Assembly (NCBI GenBank): GCA_937934295.1
Contig: CALHAI010000022.1
Location: 1 to 64,000 of the forward strand
DNA from: an uncultured Blastocatellia bacterium
Lineage (GTDB): Bacteria; Acidobacteriota; Blastocatellia; HR10
Reading direction: 5' to 3'
DNA length: 64,000 bases
The notes beneath the pieces are model-generated. The model was not told where the DNA came from and searched no databases. It was given only the letters and a program-made list of their open reading frames with translations. Position 1 is the first letter of the stretch; each line of letters begins with the position of its first letter. Shown here in pieces: positions 36,301-45,032 of the stretch. The position numbers and the translations under genes were made by a program.

Positions 36301-37349
36301 CCGAGCTGGCGCTCATGGAGCTGGGGCCGCACCATGAGCTCGCCGAATATCTGCGTCATATTCTCTCGCTCGGGGCGCGAGCGCGCGATCTTGTTCGGCG
36401 ACTCTTGCTCTTCAGTTGCCCCTCTACGGGCGAGCGGGAGAAGTGCGATCTTCACGGCTTTCTCGGCGAATTCACCGCTTTACTCAGGCGCACGCTGCCG
36501 GAGCATATCGAGATCGAGTTAGATCTGCCACAAGAGGCGCTCTTCATCGAAGCCGATCCGTCCCAGCTCCAACAGGTGCTCCTCAACATCGCCATCAATG
36601 CGCGCGATGCGATGCCGACCGGTGGGCGTCTGCGCATCGAAGCGCGTCTCGTAGATGTTGAAGCCCCGGCTGTCCCTTATGTTCAGCCGGGACGCTTCGT
36701 GCGGCTGACGCTCAGCGATACCGGCTCCGGTATCCCTCCGCACATCCTGCCCCACATCTTCGAACCGTTCTTCACCACGAAGGAGGTCGGCAAGGGAACG
36801 GGCCTCGGACTGGCCATCGCGTACGGGATCGTCAAAGCGCACGGCGGATGGATTGACGTCGAGAGCGAAGTGGGACGCGGGACTCGGTTTCGTCTCTATT
36901 TGCCCTCTCTCGCGCCGCAGCCGATCTCGAGCGAGCTTCCTTTCGAAGATGGAGAGATTCGCGGCGGGCACGAGACGATCCTGCTCATTGAGGATGAAGC
37001 CGTCGTCCTGGAACTCGGCCGACAGATGTTGCAATCGCTCGGTTACCGCGTGCTCACCGCACGAGATGGGCATGAGGGCGTGGCCCTCTATGCGGCCTGG
37101 CATTCGCAGATCAACTTGGTCTTGCTCGACGTCGTCATGCCGCGCATGAGCGGGCATGAGGCGTTTCATCAACTGCGCCGCATCAATCCGAAAGCGAAGA
37201 TCCTGCTGATCACCGGTTATAGTCCGGAACACGTCGCCGCCGAATTACTCGCCCAAGGGGCTCTGGGCGTCGTGCAGAAACCCTACGAGCGAAGGGAACT
37301 GGCCCGCGTCGTGCGCCAAGCGCTCGACGCGGAGTTTTCCCCGCCATGA
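33381..37349 (+). CDS. Large soluble hybrid histidine kinase (REC-GAF-GAF-PAS-GAF-GAF-HisKA-HATPase-REC)
   Basis: Protein of 1322 residues with no membrane helix. Domains by rough residue: receiver 22-140 (Asp75 in LLADYRMPG), GAF about 165-315, GAF about 325-490, PAS about 495-610 (YHDLFENTIVGLYRSTPEGR), GAF about 620-770, GAF about 790-935, HisKA about 945-1010 (His961 in GIAHDFNNIL), ATPase about 1050-1165 (NIAINARDAM, GSGIPPHIL, GTGLGL), and a second receiver about 1190-1310 (Asp1250). The first receiver suggests it takes phosphate from the upstream kinase or regulator, and the GAF/PAS set could read redox or small ligands. GAGGAGGT sits before the ATG. The gap of 124 bases from the regulator gene shows no clear promoter. 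Confidence 0.9.
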   Translation: MQERTPMDTEEGPLTSEARSGYRILLIEDDPDHRMLEMRALREQLSSETVIVAVTTALEGLNALERETFDVLLADYRMPGMDGLEFLRVVRARGLDVPVILITGLGNERVAVEALKQGATDYVVKEMGYWELLPSTVERAIRASQAKRRIEEARRRTVALQELVQAMSRTLDLRELLEILVQKCAEIFRAEQTIVCVSDRNLDAILDIVAYGVDAERADLLRSLKGKRIAEFPIRWEWKEASGPLIISDATQSDLIPTEIVEALGIRSVLGVPLRVRERPIAMLLVSTMRSNAFTAEDAMFAKLIAEHAAIVLENARLYQEVQHRLFELNGLYEIARLLGSVRNVREVYGELTELIARLIGATRCVIATYDPAMRTLRAELPGYRAEDVLAKTAPYVVSEELLWDLQTHSPYIANCREEIPRPLQPLALEFGVENLLAAAMFAKGEAIGVIFALDKPGGFASEDARVLSIFAHQAAQVIQSVRLYEELARSEKEYHDLFENTIVGLYRSTPEGRVVMANPTLARLLEYPNVEALLAIPAHEIWARPQERELWRRQLEERGILEEDHLLRTRTGRTLWVHDVARVVRDAEGRVLYYEGALLDITELKRAEAEREAMLEITQGATTIADLNELFPVIHRALKRVLSAENCFIALYDAQTGFFHFPYFADQYDAPPPPLRGEKTATAYTFRTGRPQRLTRESCRQLVEQGELEIVGTPAACWLGVPLRTPKEMIGVLVVQHYEDEHAYTDRDLEFLTSVGNHIAVIIERKRVEEAERRAREHVARIYDLVTRFQRQELFDHAARTLAQLFEVQYALLGIVEEEGTRVRALAFYSDGELQHDLSYALRGTPCEGVISRAEWCAYPCGAREMFPEDALLTTLHIESYIGAPILSSTGDLLGIINAFGRHPRAFTEADAHLLQIIGQRIGVEIERLREEEARLKLQEQLYQAQKMESIGTLAGGIAHDFNNILTGVMGFAELALMELGPHHELAEYLRHILSLGARARDLVRRLLLFSCPSTGEREKCDLHGFLGEFTALLRRTLPEHIEIELDLPQEALFIEADPSQLQQVLLNIAINARDAMPTGGRLRIEARLVDVEAPAVPYVQPGRFVRLTLSDTGSGIPPHILPHIFEPFFTTKEVGKGTGLGLAIAYGIVKAHGGWIDVESEVGRGTRFRLYLPSLAPQPISSELPFEDGEIRGGHETILLIEDEAVVLELGRQMLQSLGYRVLTARDGHEGVALYAAWHSQINLVLLDVVMPRMSGHEAFHQLRRINPKAKILLITGYSPEHVAAELLAQGALGVVQKPYERRELARVVRQALDAEFSPP

Positions 37350-37370
37350 CGCAGGCGCCGGCGAGAGACG

Positions 37371-38936
37371 TCACTCCTGCGGCGGAATCTGAGGCCCAGA
37401 CTGCGGTCGTGGCAACGGTTTGCGAGGAAGCTTCTCATCGCGCATGGCCGCGTGATAGACGAACGAGGCCATGATCACGGCCGCTTGCATCAGATCGCCC
37501 GGCAGGAGCCGATCGTAGACGTCCATATTCGTGTGATGGGTGCGCGTGCTATAGTCGATCGGATCTTGGATGAACTGGAAGGCGGGGATTCCCACGGCAT
37601 CGAAGGCGAGGTGATCGGTGCCGCCTGTGCCGCGAATCGTCACCGTCGTCGCTCCCAAATCATGGAAGGGGCGCAGCCAGGCTTCGAAGATCGGCCGCAC
37701 GGCATCGTTACCCTGAAGATAAATGCCACGGATCCGACCTGTCCCATTATCGAGATTGAAATAGGCGGAGATCTTCGCGTGATCGGGCTTCAGCTCCATC
37801 GTGCGCGGATTACCAAAATACTTCTCCACATAAGCGCGCGAGCCCAGCAGCCCCTGCTCCTCTCCCGTCCAGAGAGCGACGCGAATCGTGCGCCGCGGTT
37901 GGACACCGATCGCTTTGAGAATTCGCACGGCCTCCATGACGACGGCCGATCCGGCGGCGTTATCGGTCGCTCCCGTACCCGTATGCCAAGAGTCCAGATG
38001 CGCGCCCAGCATGACGATCTCATCCTTGAGCCTCGGATCAACGCCCGGGATCTCCGCCAGCACGTTGTAGCCCTGCAGGTCGTCGTCGTGAAAGCGGGTT
38101 TTGATGGTGATCTCCAATTTCACGGGGATCTTCTTCTCCAGCAGGCGCGCGATCCGCGCATAATGCTCGATGGCGACGACGAGCGAAGGCACAACCGGTT
38201 CGGCATTCATCCGATAGGATCCACCTCCAGTGACGAAGATCGTCCCGTGTTCGCCGCGACTGGGCTCCAGCACAACGGCCACGCCCTCCTCACGGAGGAA
38301 TCGCTGGATTTTTTCCTGTAGGGCGCGTTGAGCGCGCAGCTCCTCTCGTTGCACCTCCATGGGAGAGCGCGCCCCCGGCTCCGGAGCCTGCGCCAGACGT
38401 TTCAAATCCTCCTCGTTATGCCGCCGCGCATCCGGCTCAAAGCGCGTGACCGCTTGACGCGGTGGCTGCAGCATGACGATAGCTCCCTTGAGCTTCCCTC
38501 TGTAGGCGGTGAAATCCTCCTCCGAGCGGAGTGTGACCAGCACCGGAGAGCCCACCACCGTTTCTTCGGTTCCCGGCGTCCATGCCTTCGGGTAGGCGAT
38601 GATCGGCATGTAGGTTGGCTCGAGCATCTCAACGGAGAACCGCTCGACCGACCACCCTCGTCCGAAGGTCCCCCATGGTTCCAGACGGGCGTTCACAAGC
38701 CCCCACTCTGTGAACTTCTGGCGCGCCCATTCGCTCGCAGCTCTCAGATTCGGGGAGCCCGTCAACCGCGGCCCATACACATCCGTGAGGTAACTCGCGA
38801 TCTCCATGACCTTGGAATTCCCAAACCCTTCCTGCTTGATCCGCACGATCGCTTGTAAGTCTACCGGCTCTTCGGCTCGAACCCATGGAGAGATGACCAG
38901 TAGCAAAAAGAGAAACGCAGCGATATGACGTCTCAT
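37371..38936 (-). CDS. Exported M28-family zinc aminopeptidase
   Basis: Protein of 521 residues with a signal peptide (MRRHIAAFLFLLLVISPWVRA). A protease-associated insert (about 120-265) splits the domain. The bizinc peptidase core carries H313 and D315 in GAHLDSWH, D325 in GATDNAAG as bridging ligand, the catalytic pair E359-E360 in WTGEEQGLLG, and a late His in RTHHTNMDVYD. Family members remove N-terminal residues from peptides outside the cytoplasm. It fits with the other exported hydrolases of the window. The gene is convergent with the hybrid kinase, 21 bases apart. Confidence 0.9.
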   Translation of the reverse strand: MRRHIAAFLFLLLVISPWVRAEEPVDLQAIVRIKQEGFGNSKVMEIASYLTDVYGPRLTGSPNLRAASEWARQKFTEWGLVNARLEPWGTFGRGWSVERFSVEMLEPTYMPIIAYPKAWTPGTEETVVGSPVLVTLRSEEDFTAYRGKLKGAIVMLQPPRQAVTRFEPDARRHNEEDLKRLAQAPEPGARSPMEVQREELRAQRALQEKIQRFLREEGVAVVLEPSRGEHGTIFVTGGGSYRMNAEPVVPSLVVAIEHYARIARLLEKKIPVKLEITIKTRFHDDDLQGYNVLAEIPGVDPRLKDEIVMLGAHLDSWHTGTGATDNAAGSAVVMEAVRILKAIGVQPRRTIRVALWTGEEQGLLGSRAYVEKYFGNPRTMELKPDHAKISAYFNLDNGTGRIRGIYLQGNDAVRPIFEAWLRPFHDLGATTVTIRGTGGTDHLAFDAVGIPAFQFIQDPIDYSTRTHHTNMDVYDRLLPGDLMQAAVIMASFVYHAAMRDEKLPRKPLPRPQSGPQIPPQE

Positions 38937-39388
38937 GTTCTCCTCCCTCCGTCATAGCGTCACCCCCTACAGCCAAGCAGAAATACACGAACCCATGGGA
39001 AAAGGCAAGGAGTGACCGACGCTCGCGAGCGTTCGGGGAAATCTCATGCTCTCGCGTGATCACGAGCGAGGACTCCGCAAGGCGGAACGCGTTGGCCTCG
39101 CCCCACCAGCAAACCGAGTGCTACGGCGCTTCGACCAACTCCTCTTCAAAAGGTCTTCCGTCAAAATCAGACGATGCGATTCCACCTACTACTCCGAGTG
39201 CTGCGCCAGGGAGCGGATGAGCTCCGAGAAATCACTCGCCGTGAACGCCACGGTTCACCGCTCCCTCACCATATCCACCTGACCGCGTATCCCATCGGCT
39301 ATGTGAAAGCGGACGCACTGGCATGCGTCTCCTTTCGTGCCGATATGCTCTTCCTCACGCGGGATGGGTTTCCTCCCCAAGATCCCGC
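38937..39388. other. 452-base gap without a supported gene
   Basis: This lies between two minus-strand genes (aspartate aminotransferase upstream, M28 peptidase downstream). I find no tRNA, repeat or convincing reading frame. The best open frame on the plus strand (from 39174) has no ribosome binding site and runs into the aminotransferase gene. A likely M28 promoter sits at its left end. Confidence 0.5.
38980..39008 (-). promoter_or_regulatory. Promoter of the M28 peptidase gene
   Basis: On the minus strand TTGCCT, a 17-base spacer, then TATTTC, about 44 bases before the ATG. The -10 match is only partial. Confidence 0.35.
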
Positions 39389-40600
39389 TCACGCCCGCGC
39401 ATGGGCGAATCGGATCAACCGCGTGACAGCCTCTCGAAGCACCCCTAAAGACGTGGCGTAAGAGAGACGCACATATCCCTCCGTGCCAAAGGACACCCCC
39501 GCCGTGAGCGCGATCTGACATTCTTCGAGGAGACGCACCTCCAAGTCCCTCGACGTCCGAACGCCGCGCGCGCGCATCAGATCCCGCACGTTGGGGAAGA
39601 CGTAGAAAGCCCCTTCGGGCTCTGCGCATCGGATCCCCGGCACGCTGTTGAGCGCTTCGACCAGGAAGTCGCGCCGCCGTTGATATTCCCGAAGCATGTG
39701 CGCTACCGATTCTTGGGGCCCCGTGAGCGCTTCCAAAGCGGCCTTCTGGGCGATCGAGGTCGGATTCGATGTGGAATGGCTCTGGACTTTGATCATCTCG
39801 CGAATCCAGGCCTGCGGGCCAACGGCATACCCGATGCGCCATCCTGTCATCGCGTAGGTCTTGGAGAACGATCCGACGATCAACACGCGCTCGCGCAAAG
39901 CTTCCGGCAGCGAGGCCGCCGAAGACGGGACATGCGGGGGATAGACGAATTCGCGATAGCATTCATCAGAGATGACGTAGCACCCGCGTTCGAGGGCCAG
40001 CTCCACGATGCGCCGGAATTCAGTCGGCGGGATCACGCTCCCCGTCGGATTGCTCGGGGAGTTGAGGATGAGGAGTTTCGCCCTCGGCGTCAACGTTTCG
40101 CCGACCATCTCCGCTGTGAGGTGAAACGCATTCGCCTCTGTGGAGATGAAGACATTTCGTCCACCCGCGAACGTGACGATCTGCGGGAACGTCACCCAAT
40201 AGGGAGCGGGGATCAGAACGTCATCCCCCGGCTCGATGAGGGTCACAATGGCGTTGAAGATCGCCTGCTTCCCTCCGGCTGTCACCATGACCTGTTCGGG
40301 GGTATAGGTCGAGCCGAAGCGCTCGTTCAAGCCTCGAGCGATCGCGGCGCGCAATTCGGCGATCCCGGCGGCCGGCGTATAGCGAGTGAAATTCTCCGCC
40401 AGAGCGCGGCGAGCCGCCTCCTTGATATGCTCGGGCGTTGGAAAATCCGGCTCTCCCGCTCCCAGATCGAGCACGCGCTGTCCGGCAGCGCGCAATCGTT
40501 CGGCCGCTTGCAGAACGGCCAGCGTGGACGATGCTTCCATGAGACGCACCCGCTCGGCTGCGGGAAACCCGCCCCCGTTGACCATCCATTCGTCGCCCAT
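39389..40600 (-). CDS. aspC: Aspartate aminotransferase-type (class I) aminotransferase
   Basis: Protein of 403 residues, PLP fold type I, the subgroup-Ib pattern common in thermophiles and Acidobacteria. The N-terminal block is LDLGAGEPDFPTPEHI. The cofactor-binding Asp and Tyr lie in VISDECYREFVY, the Schiff-base lysine K247 in GSFSKTYAMTGWR, and the carboxylate-binding Arg late in the chain (GYVRLSYA). It transfers amino groups between aspartate and 2-oxoglutarate; other acceptors such as aromatic acids are possible. AAGGAGGAGAGG precedes the ATG. It lies 26 bases after coaD, likely in the same transcript. Confidence 0.88.
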   Translation of the reverse strand: MGDEWMVNGGGFPAAERVRLMEASSTLAVLQAAERLRAAGQRVLDLGAGEPDFPTPEHIKEAARRALAENFTRYTPAAGIAELRAAIARGLNERFGSTYTPEQVMVTAGGKQAIFNAIVTLIEPGDDVLIPAPYWVTFPQIVTFAGGRNVFISTEANAFHLTAEMVGETLTPRAKLLILNSPSNPTGSVIPPTEFRRIVELALERGCYVISDECYREFVYPPHVPSSAASLPEALRERVLIVGSFSKTYAMTGWRIGYAVGPQAWIREMIKVQSHSTSNPTSIAQKAALEALTGPQESVAHMLREYQRRRDFLVEALNSVPGIRCAEPEGAFYVFPNVRDLMRARGVRTSRDLEVRLLEECQIALTAGVSFGTEGYVRLSYATSLGVLREAVTRLIRFAHARA

Positions 40601-40626
40601 CCTCTCCTCCTTCCGTTCGCATGGGA

Positions 40627-41109
40627 TCAGGTCTTTCCGAAGAACTTCTCTCTCATCCGCCGCTCGACGCCCGGTGGAACAACGCCCGCGATGTTCCCTC
40701 CGAGCGCGCACACTTCCTTCACGAGGCGAGAGCTGAGGTAGGTATAGGGTTCGGCCGGCATCATGAAGATCGTCTCGATCGTCGGATCAAGCCGCCGATT
40801 CATGAGGGCCATCTGGAATTCGTACTCATAATCGGAGATCGCGCGAATCCCTCGAATGATGACCTGCGCCCCGACCTCACGCGCATATTCAACGAGCAAC
40901 CCGTCGAATGTATCCACGCGAATCTGGGGAGACCGAATGACCTCGCGGATCATCTCCACGCGCTCCTGGACCGTGAAGAGAGGCGTTTTCGCCGGATTGA
41001 TGAGCACGGCGACGATCACTTCGTCGAAGAGCCGCGCGGCTCGCTCGATCAGGTCGAGATGTCCATTGGTGATGGGATCGAACGATCCCGGATAAATCGC
41101 TCGACGCAT
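40627..41109 (-). CDS. coaD: Phosphopantetheine adenylyltransferase
   Basis: Protein of 160 residues, the usual CoaD length. It adenylates 4'-phosphopantetheine in the penultimate step of coenzyme A synthesis. The nucleotidyltransferase signature [16 protein letters not shown] is at the N-terminus, with the T/HxGH motif. [18 protein letters not shown] is the substrate-binding block, and [12 protein letters not shown] is close to the family ISSTxVRE-type motif. GGAAGGAGGGAGG precedes the ATG. The frame extends upstream to 41202 but without family similarity. It is divergent from prfB. Confidence 0.93.
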   Translation of the reverse strand: MRRAIYPGSFDPITNGHLDLIERAARLFDEVIVAVLINPAKTPLFTVQERVEMIREVIRSPQIRVDTFDGLLVEYAREVGAQVIIRGIRAISDYEYEFQMALMNRRLDPTIETIFMMPAEPYTYLSSRLVKEVCALGGNIAGVVPPGVERRMREKFFGKT

Positions 41110-41187
41110 GCCTCCCTCCTTCCACTCTGGACCGACATGCGGAGAGGCGGGGCTGTCGCTCCCCCCACGCTCATCCGCACAAAGTCG

Positions 41188-41216
41188 TTGCGGAAAGGCC
41201 AATTTTAAGCTACCCT
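41188..41216 (+). promoter_or_regulatory. Possible promoter of prfB
   Basis: TTGCGG, a 17-base spacer, then TACCCT, 40 bases before the prfB start, in the gap shared with coaD. The -10 is weak. Confidence 0.3.
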
Positions 41217-41255
41217 ATTGTCGGATTCAAACCAATGGCAAGGTGTGATGGACCG

Positions 41256-42381
41256 ATGATCGAAGAGTTTCGCCAAAAGCACGAGGAACTGAGGGAACGC
41301 GCACTCGAACTCAGGAGGTTCCTTTGACATCGAGTCGAAGCGAGCGGAGCTGGCTCGACTCGAGGAGACGATGGCGCAGCCGGGCTTCTGGAATGATCCG
41401 GCGCGCGCCGGGCAGACGCTGCGCGTTCGACACCGCTTGGAATCTGAGATCGAAGCCCTCGAGCGCCTCGAACGCGAGCTGGAGGAAGTCGAGATCCTCC
41501 TCGACTTGGCTCAGGAAGACGAGGGGTTCCTCCAGGAGCTGCGGGAACGCACTTCCCGTCTGGCGACCACGATCGAGGAGATGGAGCTGAAGGCATTGCT
41601 CTCTGGAAAGCACGATGCGGGCAACGCCATCGTCACGATCACAGCGGGAGCCGGAGGGACGGACGCCCAAGATTGGGCGGAGATGCTCCTGCGCCTCTAT
41701 TTGCGCTGGGCGGAGAAGCACGGCTATACGACCGAACTGCTCGATCTCCAGCCGGGTCAGGAAGCGGGGATCAAATCGGCGACGTTCCGCGTCGAGGGGG
41801 AATACGCCTACGGTTACTTGAGCGCCGAATCGGGCGTGCATCGGCTCGTGCGCCTCTCGCCTTTCAATATCGCTCACAGCCGCGAGACGAGTTTCGCTTC
41901 AGTCTCCGTCTACCCCGATTTGGATGAAGACATCGTCGTCGAGATCGATGAGAAGGATCTGCGCATCGAGACGTTCCGTTCCTCCGGAGCTGGGGGGCAA
42001 TACGTCAATAAGACCGAATCGGCCGTGCGCATCACCCACCTGCCGACGGGGATCGTCGTCTCCTGCCAGAATCAACGTTCGCAGCATCAGAACCGCGAGA
42101 TGGCCATGCGGATTCTCCGGGCCAAGCTCTACGAGTATGAGCGGCAGAAGCGCCTGGCCGAACGGCAGCAGTTCGAGCAGAACAAGCGTGAGATCAGCTT
42201 CGGTTCGCAAATCCGAAGCTACGTCCTTCATCCCTACAAGTTGGTGAAAGACCTGCGGACGCGATATGAGACAAGCGATGTGGACGCCGTCTTGGATGGC
42301 GAGATCGACGAGTTCATCCGGCAGTATCTGATCGCGAAGCGGCGGGGCGCCCTTGAGCCGGCGCCGATGAAGACGGACTGA
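41256..42381 (+). CDS. prfB: Peptide chain release factor 2 with programmed +1 frameshift
   Basis: The gene reads 23 codons from the ATG at 41256 and meets an in-frame TGA at 41325-41327. Translation must slip +1 at CTT-TGA-C, after which the frame from GAC (41326) runs to 42381, giving 374 residues in all. An internal AGGAGG lies three bases before the CTT, acting as the Shine-Dalgarno-like stimulator. This is the self-regulating frameshift known from E. coli prfB, where low RF2 lets the ribosome slip. RF2 features after the shift are the GGQ loop in SSGAGGQYVNK and the stop-recognition tripeptide SPF in VRLSPFN. RF2 releases peptides at UGA and UAA. The ftsK start follows 12 bases after the stop. 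Confidence 0.95.
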
Positions 42382-42392
42382 AGAGGACGCGC

Positions 42393-44864
42393 ATGGTCGC
42401 CTCTCCCCCCCCTCTGAACAGGTCCTCGCGCTCGCGCGCGGATGAGGCCCTTGGCCTCCTGCTGCTGGCTACCGGTGCGATCCTCCTGCTGAGCGTGCTC
42501 TCCTATCACCCGGAAGATCCCTCCTGGAACGTGCTCACCTCCCGTTCGATCGTCCAGAACAAGGTCGGACGCGTGGGGGCGTATCTGGCCGACTTCTGCC
42601 TTCAGATGCTCGGATTGGCGGCCTTTGGGATGCCGGCATTGCTGTTCGGCTGGGCGTGGGCGAAACTTCGATCGCGTCCTCTGCGCGCCTCACTGGCGAA
42701 GGGCATCGGCTGGATGGGCATTCTGCTGGCAGGGGCGGGATTGCTGAGCGTGCTCTTCCCTAAGGACTATGTCGTGTGGCCGACGGTCCGTCCCGGAGGA
42801 ATGCTGGGGACGATTATGGCGACGCAGCTTGTGGCCATCTTGAACACCGTGGGCGCGGCTCTGGTGCTCAGCGTAGTGGTGATCCTCGCCCTCATGGCCG
42901 TGGGAGACTTCTCCGTGATCGCTGTTGGAGAAGCCATGATCCGCGCCCTGCGCCACGCCGTCGCTCGCTTCCGAAAGCCCGCCAAGCGCGCTCCCGAAGC
43001 GCCGATGCCGCCGTCTGCGGAGTCCACGAGTGCGCCTAAGCCGAAGGTTGTCGCTTGGGAGACGCTCGGCTTCACCGAATCGGCGAGGGCACCGGAGCGA
43101 CCGACTTCGCAGGAGGACCGAGCAGCAGAACCTGCGCTTTCGCTCTCGGAGGCCGATCTTGAAGCGGAACCGCGGACGCGCAGCCTGGTTCCTCCAGTGC
43201 CGGTGGATGTCGAAGAGATCATCGAACGCCGCAGTGCATCGCCGATCCCGACCGTGCGGCGCGGACTTGGCGAGCCGGCGCGCCAGGTCACAGCCGATCC
43301 GATCGCCGAGATGCTCTCGACAGCCTCAGTCCGAAGCGCCAAGCAGGTGGAGAAAGCGAGCCTCGCGGAGCGCTCCGTGGCGACGAGTCCCAGTGGACGA
43401 TTTCAGCTTCCCGCTGTCGAAATGCTCATCGAACCGTCCCCTCCACACGAACAGGCCCATGACGAATTGATGCAACGCGCTGTCCTGCTGGCTGAGAAAT
43501 TCAAAGAATTCGGCATCACAGGTCACGTGCATCAAATCAGTCCAGGCCCTGTTGTCACGACCTTCGAGTTCAAACCGGATCCGGGGATCAAGTACAGTCG
43601 CATCGTCAGTCTGGTCGAAGACCTCTGTCTGGCGCTCGAAGCCGAATCCATTCGCATTGATCGCATCCCCGGTAAGTCCACCATCGGCATCGAGGTCCCG
43701 AACAAGCATCGCGAACTGATCCGGCTGCGCGAGATCATCGAGTCGAAGAAATTCCAGGAGTCCCGCTCTCGCCTGACGATCGCCCTGGGCAAGACTATTG
43801 ACGGGGGAGTCTACGTCAGCGATCTCACGAAGATGCCGCACCTTCTGATCGCCGGGGCGACGGGCTCGGGCAAGTCCATGACGGTCAATTGCATCCTCGC
43901 CTCCATCCTCTTCAAAGCGACGCCCGAGGAGGTGCGGTTCATCCTCATTGACCCGAAGCGCCTGGAGCTGGGACTCTACGATGGCATCCCCCATCTGCTG
44001 GCGCCGATCGTCACCGATCCGAAGCGCGCCGCGTATGCCCTGAAATGGGCGGTCGCGGAGATGGAGAATCGGTATAAACTGCTGGCGAGCTTCGGCGTGC
44101 GCAATATCGAGCAGTTCAACCGCGAGATCCGCGACCTCACGGATTGGCCGCTCGCGCTGGAGAGTGGAGAACCCATTCGTCCGCTCCCGTATATCGTCAT
44201 CATCATCGACGAGCTGGCCGATCTGATGATGATCGCTTCGAGCGAGGTCGAGACGGCGATCACGCGCTTGGCGCAGATGGCGCGCGCCGTCGGCATTCAC
44301 TTAGTCTTGACGACGCAGCGGCCTTCGGTGGACGTCATCACGGGACTCATCAAGGCGAACTTCCCGTGTCGGATCGCCTTCCGCGTCTCCTCGAAAGTGG
44401 ATTCGCGCACGATCCTTGACGCCAACGGAGCGGAGGCTCTCCTGGGGCGAGGCGACATGCTCTTTCTCCCGCCAGGCTCCTCGCGCTTGGTGCGCGTGCA
44501 TGGCGCCTTTCTTGAGGAAGCGGAGATCAAGCGCCTGGTGGAGTTTCTGAAAGCTCAAGGTGCGCCGCAGTACGATGAGACCGTCTTGATGTCGGACAAA
44601 GAATATGCGGCCGCGCAAAGCGGCGGAGAGAAGCGCGACGAACTATACGAAGAAGCCCTCAAGATCGTCGTGGAGATGGGACGCGCGTCTACCTCCGTTC
44701 TCCAACGCCGGTTGCGCATCGGCTACGGGCGCGCCGCCTCGATCATCGACATGATGGAGCGCGAGGGGTACGTGGAACCCGCCGACGGACCGCGCCCGCG
44801 CGCCATCACCCGCAAGGCCATCGAATTCCGAGAACGCCTTCGAGAGATGGAAGCCGAAAGCTAG
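42393..44864 (+). CDS. ftsK: DNA translocase FtsK/SpoIIIE
   Basis: Protein of 823 residues. The N-terminus has four transmembrane helices (about 20-180) that place it at the division septum. A Pro/Ala-rich linker covers about 190-370. The motor domain holds Walker A GATGSGKSM near 487-495, Walker B IIIDELADLMM near 605-615, and the TTQRPS segment after it. The C-terminal winged-helix gamma domain (SVLQRRLRIGYGRAASIIDM) reads KOPS-type sites. FtsK pumps chromosomal DNA through the septum and triggers dimer resolution at dif. It probably shares a transcript with prfB. Confidence 0.93.
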   Translation: MVASPPPLNRSSRSRADEALGLLLLATGAILLLSVLSYHPEDPSWNVLTSRSIVQNKVGRVGAYLADFCLQMLGLAAFGMPALLFGWAWAKLRSRPLRASLAKGIGWMGILLAGAGLLSVLFPKDYVVWPTVRPGGMLGTIMATQLVAILNTVGAALVLSVVVILALMAVGDFSVIAVGEAMIRALRHAVARFRKPAKRAPEAPMPPSAESTSAPKPKVVAWETLGFTESARAPERPTSQEDRAAEPALSLSEADLEAEPRTRSLVPPVPVDVEEIIERRSASPIPTVRRGLGEPARQVTADPIAEMLSTASVRSAKQVEKASLAERSVATSPSGRFQLPAVEMLIEPSPPHEQAHDELMQRAVLLAEKFKEFGITGHVHQISPGPVVTTFEFKPDPGIKYSRIVSLVEDLCLALEAESIRIDRIPGKSTIGIEVPNKHRELIRLREIIESKKFQESRSRLTIALGKTIDGGVYVSDLTKMPHLLIAGATGSGKSMTVNCILASILFKATPEEVRFILIDPKRLELGLYDGIPHLLAPIVTDPKRAAYALKWAVAEMENRYKLLASFGVRNIEQFNREIRDLTDWPLALESGEPIRPLPYIVIIIDELADLMMIASSEVETAITRLAQMARAVGIHLVLTTQRPSVDVITGLIKANFPCRIAFRVSSKVDSRTILDANGAEALLGRGDMLFLPPGSSRLVRVHGAFLEEAEIKRLVEFLKAQGAPQYDETVLMSDKEYAAAQSGGEKRDELYEEALKIVVEMGRASTSVLQRRLRIGYGRAASIIDMMEREGYVEPADGPRPRAITRKAIEFRERLREMEAES

Positions 44865-44885
44865 AAAAACACCCCACTGGCCAAG

Positions 44886-44949
44886 TATAATTTCCGCTAT
44901 CGCGGGCACTCGGAGCAGGGGTCATGAACGAGGGCGATAAGGGCCTTAT
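44886..44949 (+). promoter_or_regulatory. -10 element and palindrome in the pckG leader
   Basis: TATAAT at 44886-44891 without a good -35 would start a transcript near 44898 and leave a leader of about 135 nt. Within it ATAAGGGCCTTAT (44937-44949) is a 6+1+6 palindrome that could bind a dimeric regulator. A small hairpin CTCTCC/GGAGAG follows near 44970-44988. No known riboswitch was recognised. Confidence 0.4.
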
Positions 44950-45032
44950 GGGTCTCTTCGTTGCCCTGGGCTCTCCCGCTGAGGAGAGGGCTTCGGGATG
45001 CACCGGGTTTTCCACACTTTGGAGGCACTCAT

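Noticed and set aside
39174-39461. 95-codon open frame in the 452-base gap
   Set aside because: No ribosome binding site, no recognised family, and it runs into the end of the aspartate aminotransferase gene.
41256-41330. prfB as a frameshifted pseudogene
   Set aside because: The break is exactly the conserved CTT-TGA-C slip site with its AGGAGG stimulator, so it is programmed.
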